Shown: piece by piece, positions 41,583 through 50,476 of the stretch
How the letters are laid out: each line of letters starts with the position of its first letter
How positions within the stretch are numbered: the stretch's first letter is position 1
Origin: Acidimicrobiia bacterium
Lineage (GTDB): Bacteria > Actinomycetota > Acidimicrobiia > ATN3 > PSLF01
Direction of reading: 5' to 3'
Assembly (NCBI GenBank): GCA_040289475.1
Contig: PSLF01000009.1
Span: 1,325-65,324, forward strand
DNA length: 64,000 nucleotides
Program-made: the position numbers and the translations under genes
The notes under the pieces: generated by a model
What the model was told of the DNA's origin: nothing
What the model saw: the letters and a program-made list of their open reading frames with translations, nothing else
Database searches by the model: none

Positions 41583-42473
41583 GTGAACGTAGCAATGAGA
41601 GAAAATGGCCCTTTGTCAGAGACGGTGATTCTCGATGGCAACGCTTTGGCCTCGGAGATTCGTAGGCGCTTAGCGGAGGAGGCGAGGGAGCTTCAGCGTC
41701 TCGGAAAACCAGCTACGCTCGGAACGCTTCTCGTTGGAGAGGACCCGGGTTCGGTCTCTTATGTGAGGGCCAAGCACAAGGACTGCGCAGAGGTTGGAAT
41801 CCGATCGGTGGAGAAAAAACTACCGGTTTCGGCCTCTTGCAAAGAAATCGAAGCCGTTGTCGACGAACTCAACGCCGACCCAGAGGTTTCTGGCTTCATC
41901 GTTCAGTTGCCGCTCCCTTCTCATGTCGATGAAGCGGCAATCCTACAAAGAATCGATCCCGCCAAAGACGTAGATGGATTGCACCCGACGAACTTGGGGC
42001 GACTAGCTCTGGACGATCCGACCTTCTTGCCGTGTACTCCTGCCGGAATTTGTACTCTACTCGTCCACTACGGGATCCCGATTGAGGGTGCAGAAGTAGC
42101 AATCCTGGGACGGGGACGCACTGTTGGGAGGCCGCTTTCTATGCTGCTCTCCTCACGTGGTAAGTTCGGCAATGCTACCGTCACGATATGCCACAGCCGC
42201 ACTAAAGACGTGATCTCTCATGTCAAAAGAGCAGACATAGTAGTCGCCGCAATGGGTGTAGCACGCATGCTAAAAGGAGAACATATAAAGCCCGGGGCCG
42301 CCGTTATCGATGTGGGGATCACGAGGACCTCAGAGGGTCTCGTAGGAGACGTCGATAAAGAGAGTGTGGAAGGGGTAGCGGGGTGGCTAGCCCCCATGCC
42401 GGGCGGAGTTGGACCGATGACACGGGCTATGCTTTTGCAGAACACTATCGAGGCAGCCCGCCGACGAGCCTAG
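41583..42473 (+). CDS. folD: Methylenetetrahydrofolate dehydrogenase / cyclohydrolase
   Basis: Interconverts 5,10-methylene-, methenyl- and 10-formyl-THF with [28 protein letters not shown] carries the conserved Tyr-x3-Lys pair, [19 protein letters not shown] the folate-site QLPLP, then [36 protein letters not shown] (nucleotide loop) and [14 protein letters not shown]. 296 residues from GTG 41583, or ATG 41595 if shorter; GGAGGAGG lies upstream. Supplies the 10-formyl-THF used by PurN and PurH. Confidence 0.96.
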   Translation: MNVAMRENGPLSETVILDGNALASEIRRRLAEEARELQRLGKPATLGTLLVGEDPGSVSYVRAKHKDCAEVGIRSVEKKLPVSASCKEIEAVVDELNADPEVSGFIVQLPLPSHVDEAAILQRIDPAKDVDGLHPTNLGRLALDDPTFLPCTPAGICTLLVHYGIPIEGAEVAILGRGRTVGRPLSMLLSSRGKFGNATVTICHSRTKDVISHVKRADIVVAAMGVARMLKGEHIKPGAAVIDVGITRTSEGLVGDVDKESVEGVAGWLAPMPGGVGPMTRAMLLQNTIEAARRRA

Positions 42474-42482
42474 GAGAGAGAA

Positions 42483-43397
42483 ATGCCCGAAGAACCCTCC
42501 ACGCTAGCCACACTGCTACACCGAGGCGAGTTCGTCGTAACGGTAGAGATCGGTCCTCCTAAGAGTGCCTCTGTCGAGTCGGTGAGGAAAAAAGCCAAAA
42601 CCTTGGTGGGATACTGCGATGCAGCCAATGTGACCGACAACCAAGCTGCCATCGTTCGCCTCTCTGCGTGGGCCGGTTCACTGGTTCTCGTCGAGGAGGG
42701 ATTGGAGCCCATTATGCAGATGACCACTAGGGATCGAAACATCATGGCGATCCAGAGTGATCTTTTAGGTGCATGGGCTTTGGGCGTCCGAAACGTACTG
42801 GCTCTCTCCGGAGATCCTATAAAAATCGGAAACCATCCGATGTGCAAACCGGTGTCAGAAATCGACTCGACCGGGCTAGTGCGCCTCCTAGCGGGTATGC
42901 GCGATACCGCCAAGCTTTTCAACGGGGAAGAGATCGATCCTGCTCCGCGCTACTTTATCGGATCGGCAGTAAATCCCACCCTTGACAGCAGCGACAAGGT
43001 GCGCCAAAAGGTGGATTCGGGGGCAGACTTTTTTCAATCCAACATCGTGTACGACCTGAGGGCTTTCAGGAGGTGGTTTGAGCCTCTAAGAGACGAAGGC
43101 CTGTTCGAGCGAGTCCCACTTCTGGTGGGGGTAACACCTCCCAAGTCGGAGAAGATGTTGCGGCATGTCAAAGACAACATCCCTGGTGTAAACGTTCCAG
43201 AAGAGGTGTTGTCAAGGATGGCAGGCAAGCAAGGTGACCGGGCGGCCGAAGAGGGAAAGGCAATTGCGGCAGAAGTTATCCAAGCCCTCAAGGGGATCGA
43301 GGGGGTAAGAGGCGTCCACATTATGGCAATAGCGTGGGAAGAGATAGTTCCAGAGATTGTCGAGGCCGCAGGACTTACTCCCCGTCCTCGTGTGTAA
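42483..43397 (+). CDS. Methylenetetrahydrofolate reductase (MetF-like)
   Basis: 304 residues, TIM-barrel of the MTHFR superfamily. FVVTVEIGPPKSAS is the opening strand; AANVTDNQAAIVRLS, MTTRDRNIMAIQSDLLGAWALGVRNVLALSGD and FFQSNIVYDLRAFRRWF match the family; PLLVGVTPPKSEKML is the late strand. It resembles the short MTHFRs of anaerobes and actinobacteria more than E. coli MetF. ATG is 9 bases after folD with AGGAGAG upstream. Would make 5-methyl-THF for methionine synthesis or, in other lineages, for a reductive C1 branch; no methionine synthase is in the window. Confidence 0.85.
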   Translation: MPEEPSTLATLLHRGEFVVTVEIGPPKSASVESVRKKAKTLVGYCDAANVTDNQAAIVRLSAWAGSLVLVEEGLEPIMQMTTRDRNIMAIQSDLLGAWALGVRNVLALSGDPIKIGNHPMCKPVSEIDSTGLVRLLAGMRDTAKLFNGEEIDPAPRYFIGSAVNPTLDSSDKVRQKVDSGADFFQSNIVYDLRAFRRWFEPLRDEGLFERVPLLVGVTPPKSEKMLRHVKDNIPGVNVPEEVLSRMAGKQGDRAAEEGKAIAAEVIQALKGIEGVRGVHIMAIAWEEIVPEIVEAAGLTPRPRV

Positions 43398-43427
43398 GCG
43401 GAGTGTGACGCTCTCCGGACGGCTAAA

Positions 43428-46400
43428 TTGACCGCTACCGACTGGAACCTCCTCAGTTTTAAGAGACTAGTCATTCTTGTACTGGCCGTAGGCGTGACTG
43501 TTTACGGGCTAGGTGTTGTATCTACCCCAGCCATGGGCGCGGCGACGTGGTCTACCATAGAACGAATTTCTCAAGCTTCAGGAGGAGGCAATACCGATGG
43601 AAACTCGGGGGAACCATCGGTCTCATGGAATGGGCGGTTCGTCGCGTTCTCTTCTCTCTCATCCAATCTGGTAACTGGGGATACAAACTCTAAAAGAGAC
43701 ATCTTCGTCAAAGACAGGCAAATAGGAACTACTGTCCGCGTCTCGGTCGACTCGAGCGGAACCCAGGCGAACGACCACTCCAGGCAGCCGGCGATATCCG
43801 GCAATGGGCGCTACGTCGCTTTTACTTCGGCGGCCTCTAACCTCGTGCCTGGCGACACGAACGGCGTCGAAGATGTATTCGTAAAGGACATGCAAACCAA
43901 TATTACAGAGCGAGTTTCTGTGAACAGCGCAGGGGACGAGGCAATTTTTGCGTCGGGATCTCCCAAGATCTCTTATGACGGCCGGTATGTGGTTTTTGCG
44001 TCGTTTGCAAACAACCTAGCCCCCGGTGACACCAATGGGACGTGGGACGTGTTCGTACGGGACCGGCAGGCAGGGGTTACAAAAAGAGTCTCGGTTAGGC
44101 CGGATGAGGTTCAAGCTAATGGTGCTTCCGAAAACCCAGCTCTTTCATTCGACGCTCGCTACGTAGCTTTCGAGTCTAGCGCGACCAACCTCGATCCAGC
44201 AGACACATCCTCATTCAAAGACATTTACTTGAAGGATCTTTTATCCGACACGATCACTCGGGTGTCGGTTCCGCAAAACCCTGCCGTGTCCACCGACAAC
44301 CACTCTTATGCTCCTACGGTGTCGGCTGATGGGTCGCGCGTCTCGTTTACCTCTTTCGCATCGAATCTGGTGGCAGGCGATCTTCCAGATACCTCGGATG
44401 TATTTGTACGAGATATGTCAGCTGGAGTTACTACGCGAGTGGGGCTTTCGTGGAGGGGGGATCCGGTGGAATCGGTAGCAGCTAAAGACTCGATGTCTTA
44501 TGACGGGAAGCGAGTTACCTTTCACTCCTCTAGCGCAGTCGTAGTACCCGGCGATAACAACATTTTTGCAGACGTTTTCGTCAGGGACACAGCAGCATCT
44601 TCAACCGCCATAGTTTCTTGGCGATCGGGAGAGCAGTTAAACGACAACGCTACGAACCCCGTTATCTCGGGAGACGGGCGTTACGTAGCCTACGAAACCG
44701 CCGGAACATTCACCTCCGCGTGGCCCGATTCCGACGGCAATCTTGACGTATATTTTGGTTATTCATCGGAGACTCCGCTAACGCCGGAACCATCTCCTAA
44801 TGCGCTGGGGAACTTTGTCCCAGGGCCTCCTCCCCCACCCCCTTCGAACCTTCGCAAAGTATCTGTGGGCGATACAACTGCTGGGGTCGCCTGGGACGAC
44901 AACAGCTCGGACGAGTTTTTATTCAAAATCGAGCGTAAGATAGCGGGCGGATCCTATGCCGAAGTGGCAAGAGTTGGAGCCAACGTTACTTCTTTTGCTG
45001 ACTCCGGCCTCGTCCCAGGGGCTCAGTATGTCTATCGAGTTCGAGCCGCTAACACCGAGGCTAATTCCGCCTACTCCAACGAGATAACCCTTACTACGAC
45101 AGGGGGGTTCCCACCCGCAAGTCCGACTGGTCTCACGGCATCGGCGCTGGGACCTAGCAGTGTTCGATTGGACTGGATCGACAACGCAGCGAACGAGGAC
45201 TCCTACAGGATAGAAAGAAGACAAACATCGGGGATTTTTGAGGAAATAACAGTCATAGGTGCCGACATTACGAGTTTTACGGATACTGCTCTCATACCCT
45301 TGACCACGTATACGTATAGAGTCAGAGCGTCTAACTCGGCGGGCTTCTCATCGTACTCCAACGAAGCAACGGTTACCACGCCCAGTCCTGCAGCGCCCGA
45401 ACCGCCCACTAGCCTCACAATCAGCCGCGTCGGAGCTACCGCACTAGAACTTACCTGGACCGACATGTCGAGTTCGGAAAGTGGCTTCCGAGTCGAGCGT
45501 TCTTTGGATGGAATCTCGTACACGGTGGTAGGAACCGTGGGAAGCAACGCGACTAGGTTTGAGGATTCGTTATTGGAAGGCTCCACCAAGTACTTCTATC
45601 GGGCGGTCGCGTTTAATTTGGGTGGGGATTCTCCACCTTCCAACGTCGTAAGCACGACGACTCGTCCCTCGGCCGTTTGTCGGTTGGACTCGGTTGTTTA
45701 CACGTCGGATGCCAGCGGAAACTCGGAGATATATCTGAGACAGGGTGGGTCGACGAAACGGGTGACATTCAGCGGTGTGAATGAAAAAGATCCCGTCATT
45801 GATCCTGATGGGACCCTTATCTGGTACACGAGCAACGAATCCGGCTTTGACAAGCTGTACACAATCAATGTCGATGGGCAAGGCAAAAGAATTCGATCAC
45901 CCGATCCCGCAGGGTCATTCTCGGACCGCTCACCCGCGCTCGGGAGAGAGCTCGGCGGACGGACCAAGGTTGCCTTCATCTCGGATCGCTCGGGGAGCCC
46001 GGAAGTTTACGTAATGAACGCCGACGGCTCGAGCCTCTCAAGGCTCACAAACTTTGGGGTGGGAGACCGGACAAGTCCTACCTTCACCCCTGACAGCTCC
46101 GCTATTGTGTTTTCCTCTTCGCACACCGGAACTTTAAGACTCTATACCGTTGCCGTTGTTGGTGGTCCGGTCGCGGAGCTATTTCCCGGGGGAACAGACA
46201 ATAGAGCAGACCCATCCCTGTCGCCTGACGGCTCCAAGATCGTGTACGTCAGCGACAAGTCAGGATCTTCGGCACAAGTGTATTTACGAGACATAGCAAC
46301 CGGTGTCGAGGTTGTCTTGACTTCTAGCCGATTGTTCTACAAGGCTCGTCCCCGGTTTTCGGCTGATGGCTCTCTCGTGTACTTTGTGGCCGCGGACGTA

Positions 46401-47861
46401 TCTACTGGACTCGACATCCGCGCTGTTCCGGTCGCCGGTGGGTCCGAGACAACGCTGGTTGGGACTACCGCCTCCGAGATATTGGGAGGTACCGGTGTCG
46501 CAGCCCCCTACGATTACGCGCCTTTGTCTAGCTACCTTGCAGAAGGTGCCACTGCTGGCGGCTTTGAGACCTGGCTCCTCCTCGCCAACCCGACGAACGC
46601 ATCAGGGTCGGCGTGCATTACGCTTCTGACCGATGGTGGTCCTGTACGAGCCGGCGTTTTTTCGGTGGGTCCCAAATCGAGGCTGTCGTTGAATTTAGGA
46701 ACTTTTGTCAGGACGTACTTCGCTGGGAGCGTAGTGGAGTCTCTCGAGGGAAAGGTGCTGGCTGAGAGAGCAATGTACTCGGGTGTCCCAGGGAAGCTCG
46801 GCTCGCACCTGTCAAAGGGAGCCCCCGAGCCCTCGACGATTTGGCATGCAGCCGAAGGAGCTACTGCAGGGGAGTTCGAGACTTGGATTCTAATAGCGAA
46901 CCCGAGCTTCCGGGTCGCCACTGTGGATGTAGCCTTTTTGAGCACCGGTGGAGTGGTAGGAACCTCGCGAGTACCCGTACCTCCTGGGCGAAGAGTATCG
47001 GTCCTCGCTGATTCCGTCGTTCCATCCAGTTTCGACGTCGCAACGAAGGTCACATCGGACGTGCCTGTTGTGGTTGAACGCGCCACTTATACCTCGGGTC
47101 CAACGAGAAGCGGAGCTACTGCCTCTCCAGCCCTTCCGGCTCAGGGAACATCTTGGTTTGTTGCCGAAGGCGCTACTATTGGCGGTTTCGAGACCTGGAT
47201 CCTGGTTTCTAACCAGGGATCGCAACCAGCGTGCGTGACGGTGACGCTCCTGGAGTTGTGGGGAGCGCACGATGTATATGGCCCGTCTACTCCGTTGTGT
47301 CTGGCCCCACTCTCCCGACGGTCCTTGAACCTAGGTGCGTTTACCTCCACTTTCGAGGTGGCTACAAAGGTCACCTCGGTTGCGGGATCTGACGGTTCTA
47401 TAGTGGCCACAGCTGCCAGGCCAGTCGTAGTCGAGAGGGCGATGTACAACAATCATCCTGTTCTGGGTAAAGGTTCTTCCTCTGCGGAAGCTGTTCAAGA
47501 AGGGGGCACGGAGTGGCTCACAGTAGAGGGGGCCACCTCGGGAGGTTTCGAGACCTGGGTGCTTTTGGCAAACCCAGGCCCCCAGGCCGCATGTGCGGAT
47601 GTCGTCTACCTTACCTCGACAGGGGCAGTACCGGATCCTAGGGCGACGCCGATCTGCCTTCTTCCTGGAACGCGGCGATCTCTCCGAATAAACGACGTTG
47701 TCGTTTCCTATGACGTTGCGACGTACGTAAAGTCGGTGTCCGGATCTGCGGGCGGTATAACCGCCATTTCGCCACAGCCTATCGTCGTTGAACGAAGCAT
47801 CTACACTCCTGCCATGCCCATCCGTGACGCTAACTCGGGACCCGGGTTTCGTCTCGCCTGA
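43428..47861 (+). CDS. Secreted beta-propeller / FN3 / repeat protein
   Basis: 1477 residues. Signal-like N-terminus (RLVILVLAVGVTVYGLGVVS, then TPAMGA). Residues ~30-460 hold TolB/WD40-like propeller repeats (NGRYVAFTSAASNLVPGDTN-type, about every 50-60 residues). Three fibronectin-III domains follow (~465-556, 558-650, 651-745; each ends YSNE or PSNV plus TTT). A second PD40 region (~750-1030; VYTSDASGNSEIYL, VAFISDRSGSPEVYVM). Then four copies of a ~104-120 residue unit, each opening with EGATxGxFETW (about 1038, 1141, 1245, 1365). No sortase motif or anchor seen. TTG start is weakly supported. Function unknown; probably cell-surface binding. Confidence 0.78.
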   Translation: MTATDWNLLSFKRLVILVLAVGVTVYGLGVVSTPAMGAATWSTIERISQASGGGNTDGNSGEPSVSWNGRFVAFSSLSSNLVTGDTNSKRDIFVKDRQIGTTVRVSVDSSGTQANDHSRQPAISGNGRYVAFTSAASNLVPGDTNGVEDVFVKDMQTNITERVSVNSAGDEAIFASGSPKISYDGRYVVFASFANNLAPGDTNGTWDVFVRDRQAGVTKRVSVRPDEVQANGASENPALSFDARYVAFESSATNLDPADTSSFKDIYLKDLLSDTITRVSVPQNPAVSTDNHSYAPTVSADGSRVSFTSFASNLVAGDLPDTSDVFVRDMSAGVTTRVGLSWRGDPVESVAAKDSMSYDGKRVTFHSSSAVVVPGDNNIFADVFVRDTAASSTAIVSWRSGEQLNDNATNPVISGDGRYVAYETAGTFTSAWPDSDGNLDVYFGYSSETPLTPEPSPNALGNFVPGPPPPPPSNLRKVSVGDTTAGVAWDDNSSDEFLFKIERKIAGGSYAEVARVGANVTSFADSGLVPGAQYVYRVRAANTEANSAYSNEITLTTTGGFPPASPTGLTASALGPSSVRLDWIDNAANEDSYRIERRQTSGIFEEITVIGADITSFTDTALIPLTTYTYRVRASNSAGFSSYSNEATVTTPSPAAPEPPTSLTISRVGATALELTWTDMSSSESGFRVERSLDGISYTVVGTVGSNATRFEDSLLEGSTKYFYRAVAFNLGGDSPPSNVVSTTTRPSAVCRLDSVVYTSDASGNSEIYLRQGGSTKRVTFSGVNEKDPVIDPDGTLIWYTSNESGFDKLYTINVDGQGKRIRSPDPAGSFSDRSPALGRELGGRTKVAFISDRSGSPEVYVMNADGSSLSRLTNFGVGDRTSPTFTPDSSAIVFSSSHTGTLRLYTVAVVGGPVAELFPGGTDNRADPSLSPDGSKIVYVSDKSGSSAQVYLRDIATGVEVVLTSSRLFYKARPRFSADGSLVYFVAADVSTGLDIRAVPVAGGSETTLVGTTASEILGGTGVAAPYDYAPLSSYLAEGATAGGFETWLLLANPTNASGSACITLLTDGGPVRAGVFSVGPKSRLSLNLGTFVRTYFAGSVVESLEGKVLAERAMYSGVPGKLGSHLSKGAPEPSTIWHAAEGATAGEFETWILIANPSFRVATVDVAFLSTGGVVGTSRVPVPPGRRVSVLADSVVPSSFDVATKVTSDVPVVVERATYTSGPTRSGATASPALPAQGTSWFVAEGATIGGFETWILVSNQGSQPACVTVTLLELWGAHDVYGPSTPLCLAPLSRRSLNLGAFTSTFEVATKVTSVAGSDGSIVATAARPVVVERAMYNNHPVLGKGSSSAEAVQEGGTEWLTVEGATSGGFETWVLLANPGPQAACADVVYLTSTGAVPDPRATPICLLPGTRRSLRINDVVVSYDVATYVKSVSGSAGGITAISPQPIVVERSIYTPAMPIRDANSGPGFRLA

Positions 47862-47882
47862 ATAGGAAGCGAGAGGTACTCA

Positions 47883-49346
47883 ATGGCCGCTCTTGCTAAG
47901 CGATCCGAAGATTTTCCCCGCTGGTATCAAGACGTTATTACTCACGCGGAACTAGCAGAAGGCGGCCCCGCACGGGGGACTATCGTCATACGGCCCTACG
48001 GGTACGGGATTTGGGAGCAGATCCAGAGGCAGCTCGACGAAAGAATCAAAGAAACTGGCCACGAGAATGCTTATTTTCCTTTGTTTATCCCCCTATCTTT
48101 CTTGGAAAAAGAAGCGGAACATGTCGAGGGATTCAGTCCCGAGCTGGCTGTCGTGACTCACGGTGGCGGAAAGGAGTTAGGCGAGCCTCTAGTGGTTAGA
48201 CCCACGTCGGAGACAGTTATCAACTACATGTTTTCGAAGTGGATTCAGAGTCATCGCGACCTTCCGGTTCTCGTTAATCAATGGGCCAACGTGGTGCGGT
48301 GGGAGCTTCGGCCTCGCCTTTTCTTGAGAACCACCGAGTTTTTATGGCAGGAGGGGCACACGGCTCACGCGACCAGCGATGAAGCGAGAGAAGAGGCCCT
48401 TCGAATGCTGGGAGTCTATCGAGAGTTCATCCGCTCCCGTCTGGCCATCTCGGCGATAACTGGGGAAAAAACGCCCAAGGAGCGTTTTGCCGGAGCGGAC
48501 AAAACGTACACACTAGAGGGGTTGATGCAAGACGGCAAGGCACTTCAGATGGGCACCTCTCATGAGTTGGGTCAAAATTTCGCTCGTGCCTTCGATATCG
48601 TCTACACGGCAGAGGATGGAAGCCGGCACCACGTGTGGCAGACTAGCTGGGGTGTTTCGACCCGCTTGATCGGCGCAGTGATCATGGCTCATGGCGACGA
48701 CTTTGGGCTCCGGCTTCCGCCAGCCATAGCTCCCGTTCAGGTAGTAGTGGTGCCTCTCGCCAGCGAGGATCCAAGACCGACTGAAGTTGCTCACCAAATC
48801 GCCCATTCGCTGATGGACCGAGGAATAAGGGTCAAGGTTGATACCGAGCTGCATCAGAGTTTTGGATGGCGCTCGGTCGCTTGGGAGATAAAAGGTGTTC
48901 CTGTACGGGTCGAGGTTGGTCCGAGGGATCTCGCGTCTTCTTCTGTAATGCTGGTTAGGCGGGACAAACGGGAGAAATTGAGAGCTCCTCTGGATAGGCT
49001 CGAAGACACCGTCGAAACCTTGCTACGCGAAGCCCAAGACGCACTTTTCAAAGAAAGCGACAAGTTCAGAAAGGAAAAGACTTATATCCCCAATTCGTTC
49101 AACAACTTCTTGGAGGCCATCCAAGAAAATCCAGGATTTTACGTGATGCCAATTTGTGGAGAGAGACGATGCGAAGACCGTCTCGCAGATGAAGCTTCAG
49201 CCTCTGTGCGCTGCATTGATTCCCCGGAGCTATCCGAGGCAGGCTATGACAACAAGATTGCCGGTATCTTGAACCAACGAAGGGGGTACTGTCTACTCTG
49301 CGGAGACGAGGCTGCTTATACTGCGGTCGTGGCGAAAGCTTACTGA
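47883..49346 (+). CDS. proS: Prolyl-tRNA synthetase, archaeal/eukaryotic type
   Basis: 487 residues. Class-II motif 2 region WELRPRLFLRTTEFLWQEGHTAH, YFPLFIPLSFLEKEAEHVEGF and VVRPTSETVINYMFSKWI are diagnostic of the type-3 (archaeal-like) ProRS without an editing insertion. Motif 3 is HGDDFGLRLPPAIAPVQV. The C-terminal domain has CGERRCEDRLAD and the zinc-like terminal CLLCGDEAAYTAVVAKAY, ending with Tyr as in that group. Bacterial-type ProRS is the rule in many bacteria, but some actinobacterial lineages carry this type. ATG start follows the secreted-protein gene by 21 bases. Confidence 0.95.
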   Translation: MAALAKRSEDFPRWYQDVITHAELAEGGPARGTIVIRPYGYGIWEQIQRQLDERIKETGHENAYFPLFIPLSFLEKEAEHVEGFSPELAVVTHGGGKELGEPLVVRPTSETVINYMFSKWIQSHRDLPVLVNQWANVVRWELRPRLFLRTTEFLWQEGHTAHATSDEAREEALRMLGVYREFIRSRLAISAITGEKTPKERFAGADKTYTLEGLMQDGKALQMGTSHELGQNFARAFDIVYTAEDGSRHHVWQTSWGVSTRLIGAVIMAHGDDFGLRLPPAIAPVQVVVVPLASEDPRPTEVAHQIAHSLMDRGIRVKVDTELHQSFGWRSVAWEIKGVPVRVEVGPRDLASSSVMLVRRDKREKLRAPLDRLEDTVETLLREAQDALFKESDKFRKEKTYIPNSFNNFLEAIQENPGFYVMPICGERRCEDRLADEASASVRCIDSPELSEAGYDNKIAGILNQRRGYCLLCGDEAAYTAVVAKAY

Positions 49347-49471
49347 AGCTCGTTCTGTTGGGGAGGTAGAGCCCCAGGTGTGCACCCCTTCCTGCTTCTT
49401 GGGACTATTAGCGATCTGTAGTTGGAGCACTGTGAATTTAGGTAGGTCGATCAGGGCAAGGTGGTATCGAA

Positions 49472-50404
49472 ATGAAAGCAACGATTATCGGGGCCGGTAA
49501 ATACGGCTCGACTACGGCACAGCGTCTTGCAGAGCTTGACATAGTTGACGAAGTAGTCATGGTGGACATCGTCGAGGGACTTCCCCAGGGGCTGGCCCTC
49601 GACATCATGCAGTCGCGTCCAATCGAGGGCTTTACCACGGTGGTGAGAGGTTCCAACGACTACGGAGCTACGGCAGGTTCTGACATCTGTGTCGTAACGG
49701 CCGGGGTTGCCCGGAAACCTGGAATGAGCCGGATGGATCTACTGGAGACGAATGCCAAAATCGTATCCGACGTTGTAAGGCGTTTTGTGGAGTTCAGCCC
49801 TGACGCAGTGATTATCGTTGTTTCCAACCCCTTGGACGAGATGACTGCTTTGGCAGCCAAGGTCAGTGGCTTTCCGAAGCAACGAATTATGGGCCAGGCA
49901 GGGGTTTTGGACACCGCCAGGATGCGGCATTTCGTCGCCGAAGAGTTCGGCGTGCAACCCTCGGAGGTGGAGGCAATTACGCTGGGATCTCACGGAGATA
50001 CGATGGTTCCGGTTCCGTCCCAAGTGAGAGTAGCGGGAAAGCCACTTCGTGAGATCGCAACCCCCGAGCAGATCGAAAAGCTGGTAGCCAAGACCAGAGA
50101 TGCAGGTGCAGAAATTGTAGCCCTCCTTAAGACGGGATCGGCGTACTTCGCTCCCTCCTCGGCTGCAGTGAAGATGGTGAGAGCAGTTGTACAAGACACA
50201 AAGGAAGTTCTCCCGGTGTGTGCCTGGGTCGAAGGAGAGTACGGTATCAGCGGTGTGTACCTAGGTGTGCCTGCGAGGTTGGGCCGGGGAGGAGTCGAAG
50301 AGATCGTCGAGATTCCCCTAGAAGACACGGAATACGAAGCCCTCCATAAAGCCGCAGAAGCAGTTAGGTCAAAGCAAGCAGACCTGGAGAAGCTCTCGGG
50401 GTAG
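49472..50404 (+). CDS. mdh: Malate dehydrogenase (LDH-like)
   Basis: 310 residues. Rossmann start TIIGAGKYGSTTAQRLAE, VDIVEGLPQGLALDI, the substrate loop RKPGMSRMDLL with the Arg that prefers malate/oxaloacetate over lactate, SNPLDEMTALA, and the catalytic His in LGSHGDTMVP. LDH-like MDHs are typical in several bacterial phyla. AGGTGG lies near the ATG. The 125-base gap before it has a short TGGGG/CCCCA hairpin only. Acts in the TCA cycle with SucCD. Confidence 0.95.
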   Translation: MKATIIGAGKYGSTTAQRLAELDIVDEVVMVDIVEGLPQGLALDIMQSRPIEGFTTVVRGSNDYGATAGSDICVVTAGVARKPGMSRMDLLETNAKIVSDVVRRFVEFSPDAVIIVVSNPLDEMTALAAKVSGFPKQRIMGQAGVLDTARMRHFVAEEFGVQPSEVEAITLGSHGDTMVPVPSQVRVAGKPLREIATPEQIEKLVAKTRDAGAEIVALLKTGSAYFAPSSAAVKMVRAVVQDTKEVLPVCAWVEGEYGISGVYLGVPARLGRGGVEEIVEIPLEDTEYEALHKAAEAVRSKQADLEKLSG

Positions 50405-50476
50405 GCCACCCTCAAAGAGTTTTATGACGAGTGGCCCGAGGAGCGGAGGAGAGTCTTTATGACGAAGGAATTCCTG

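Noticed and set aside
50405-50476. Repeated TTTATGACGA (two copies) after mdh as a regulatory repeat
   Set aside because: Only ten bases long, in a convergent gap, and likely chance.
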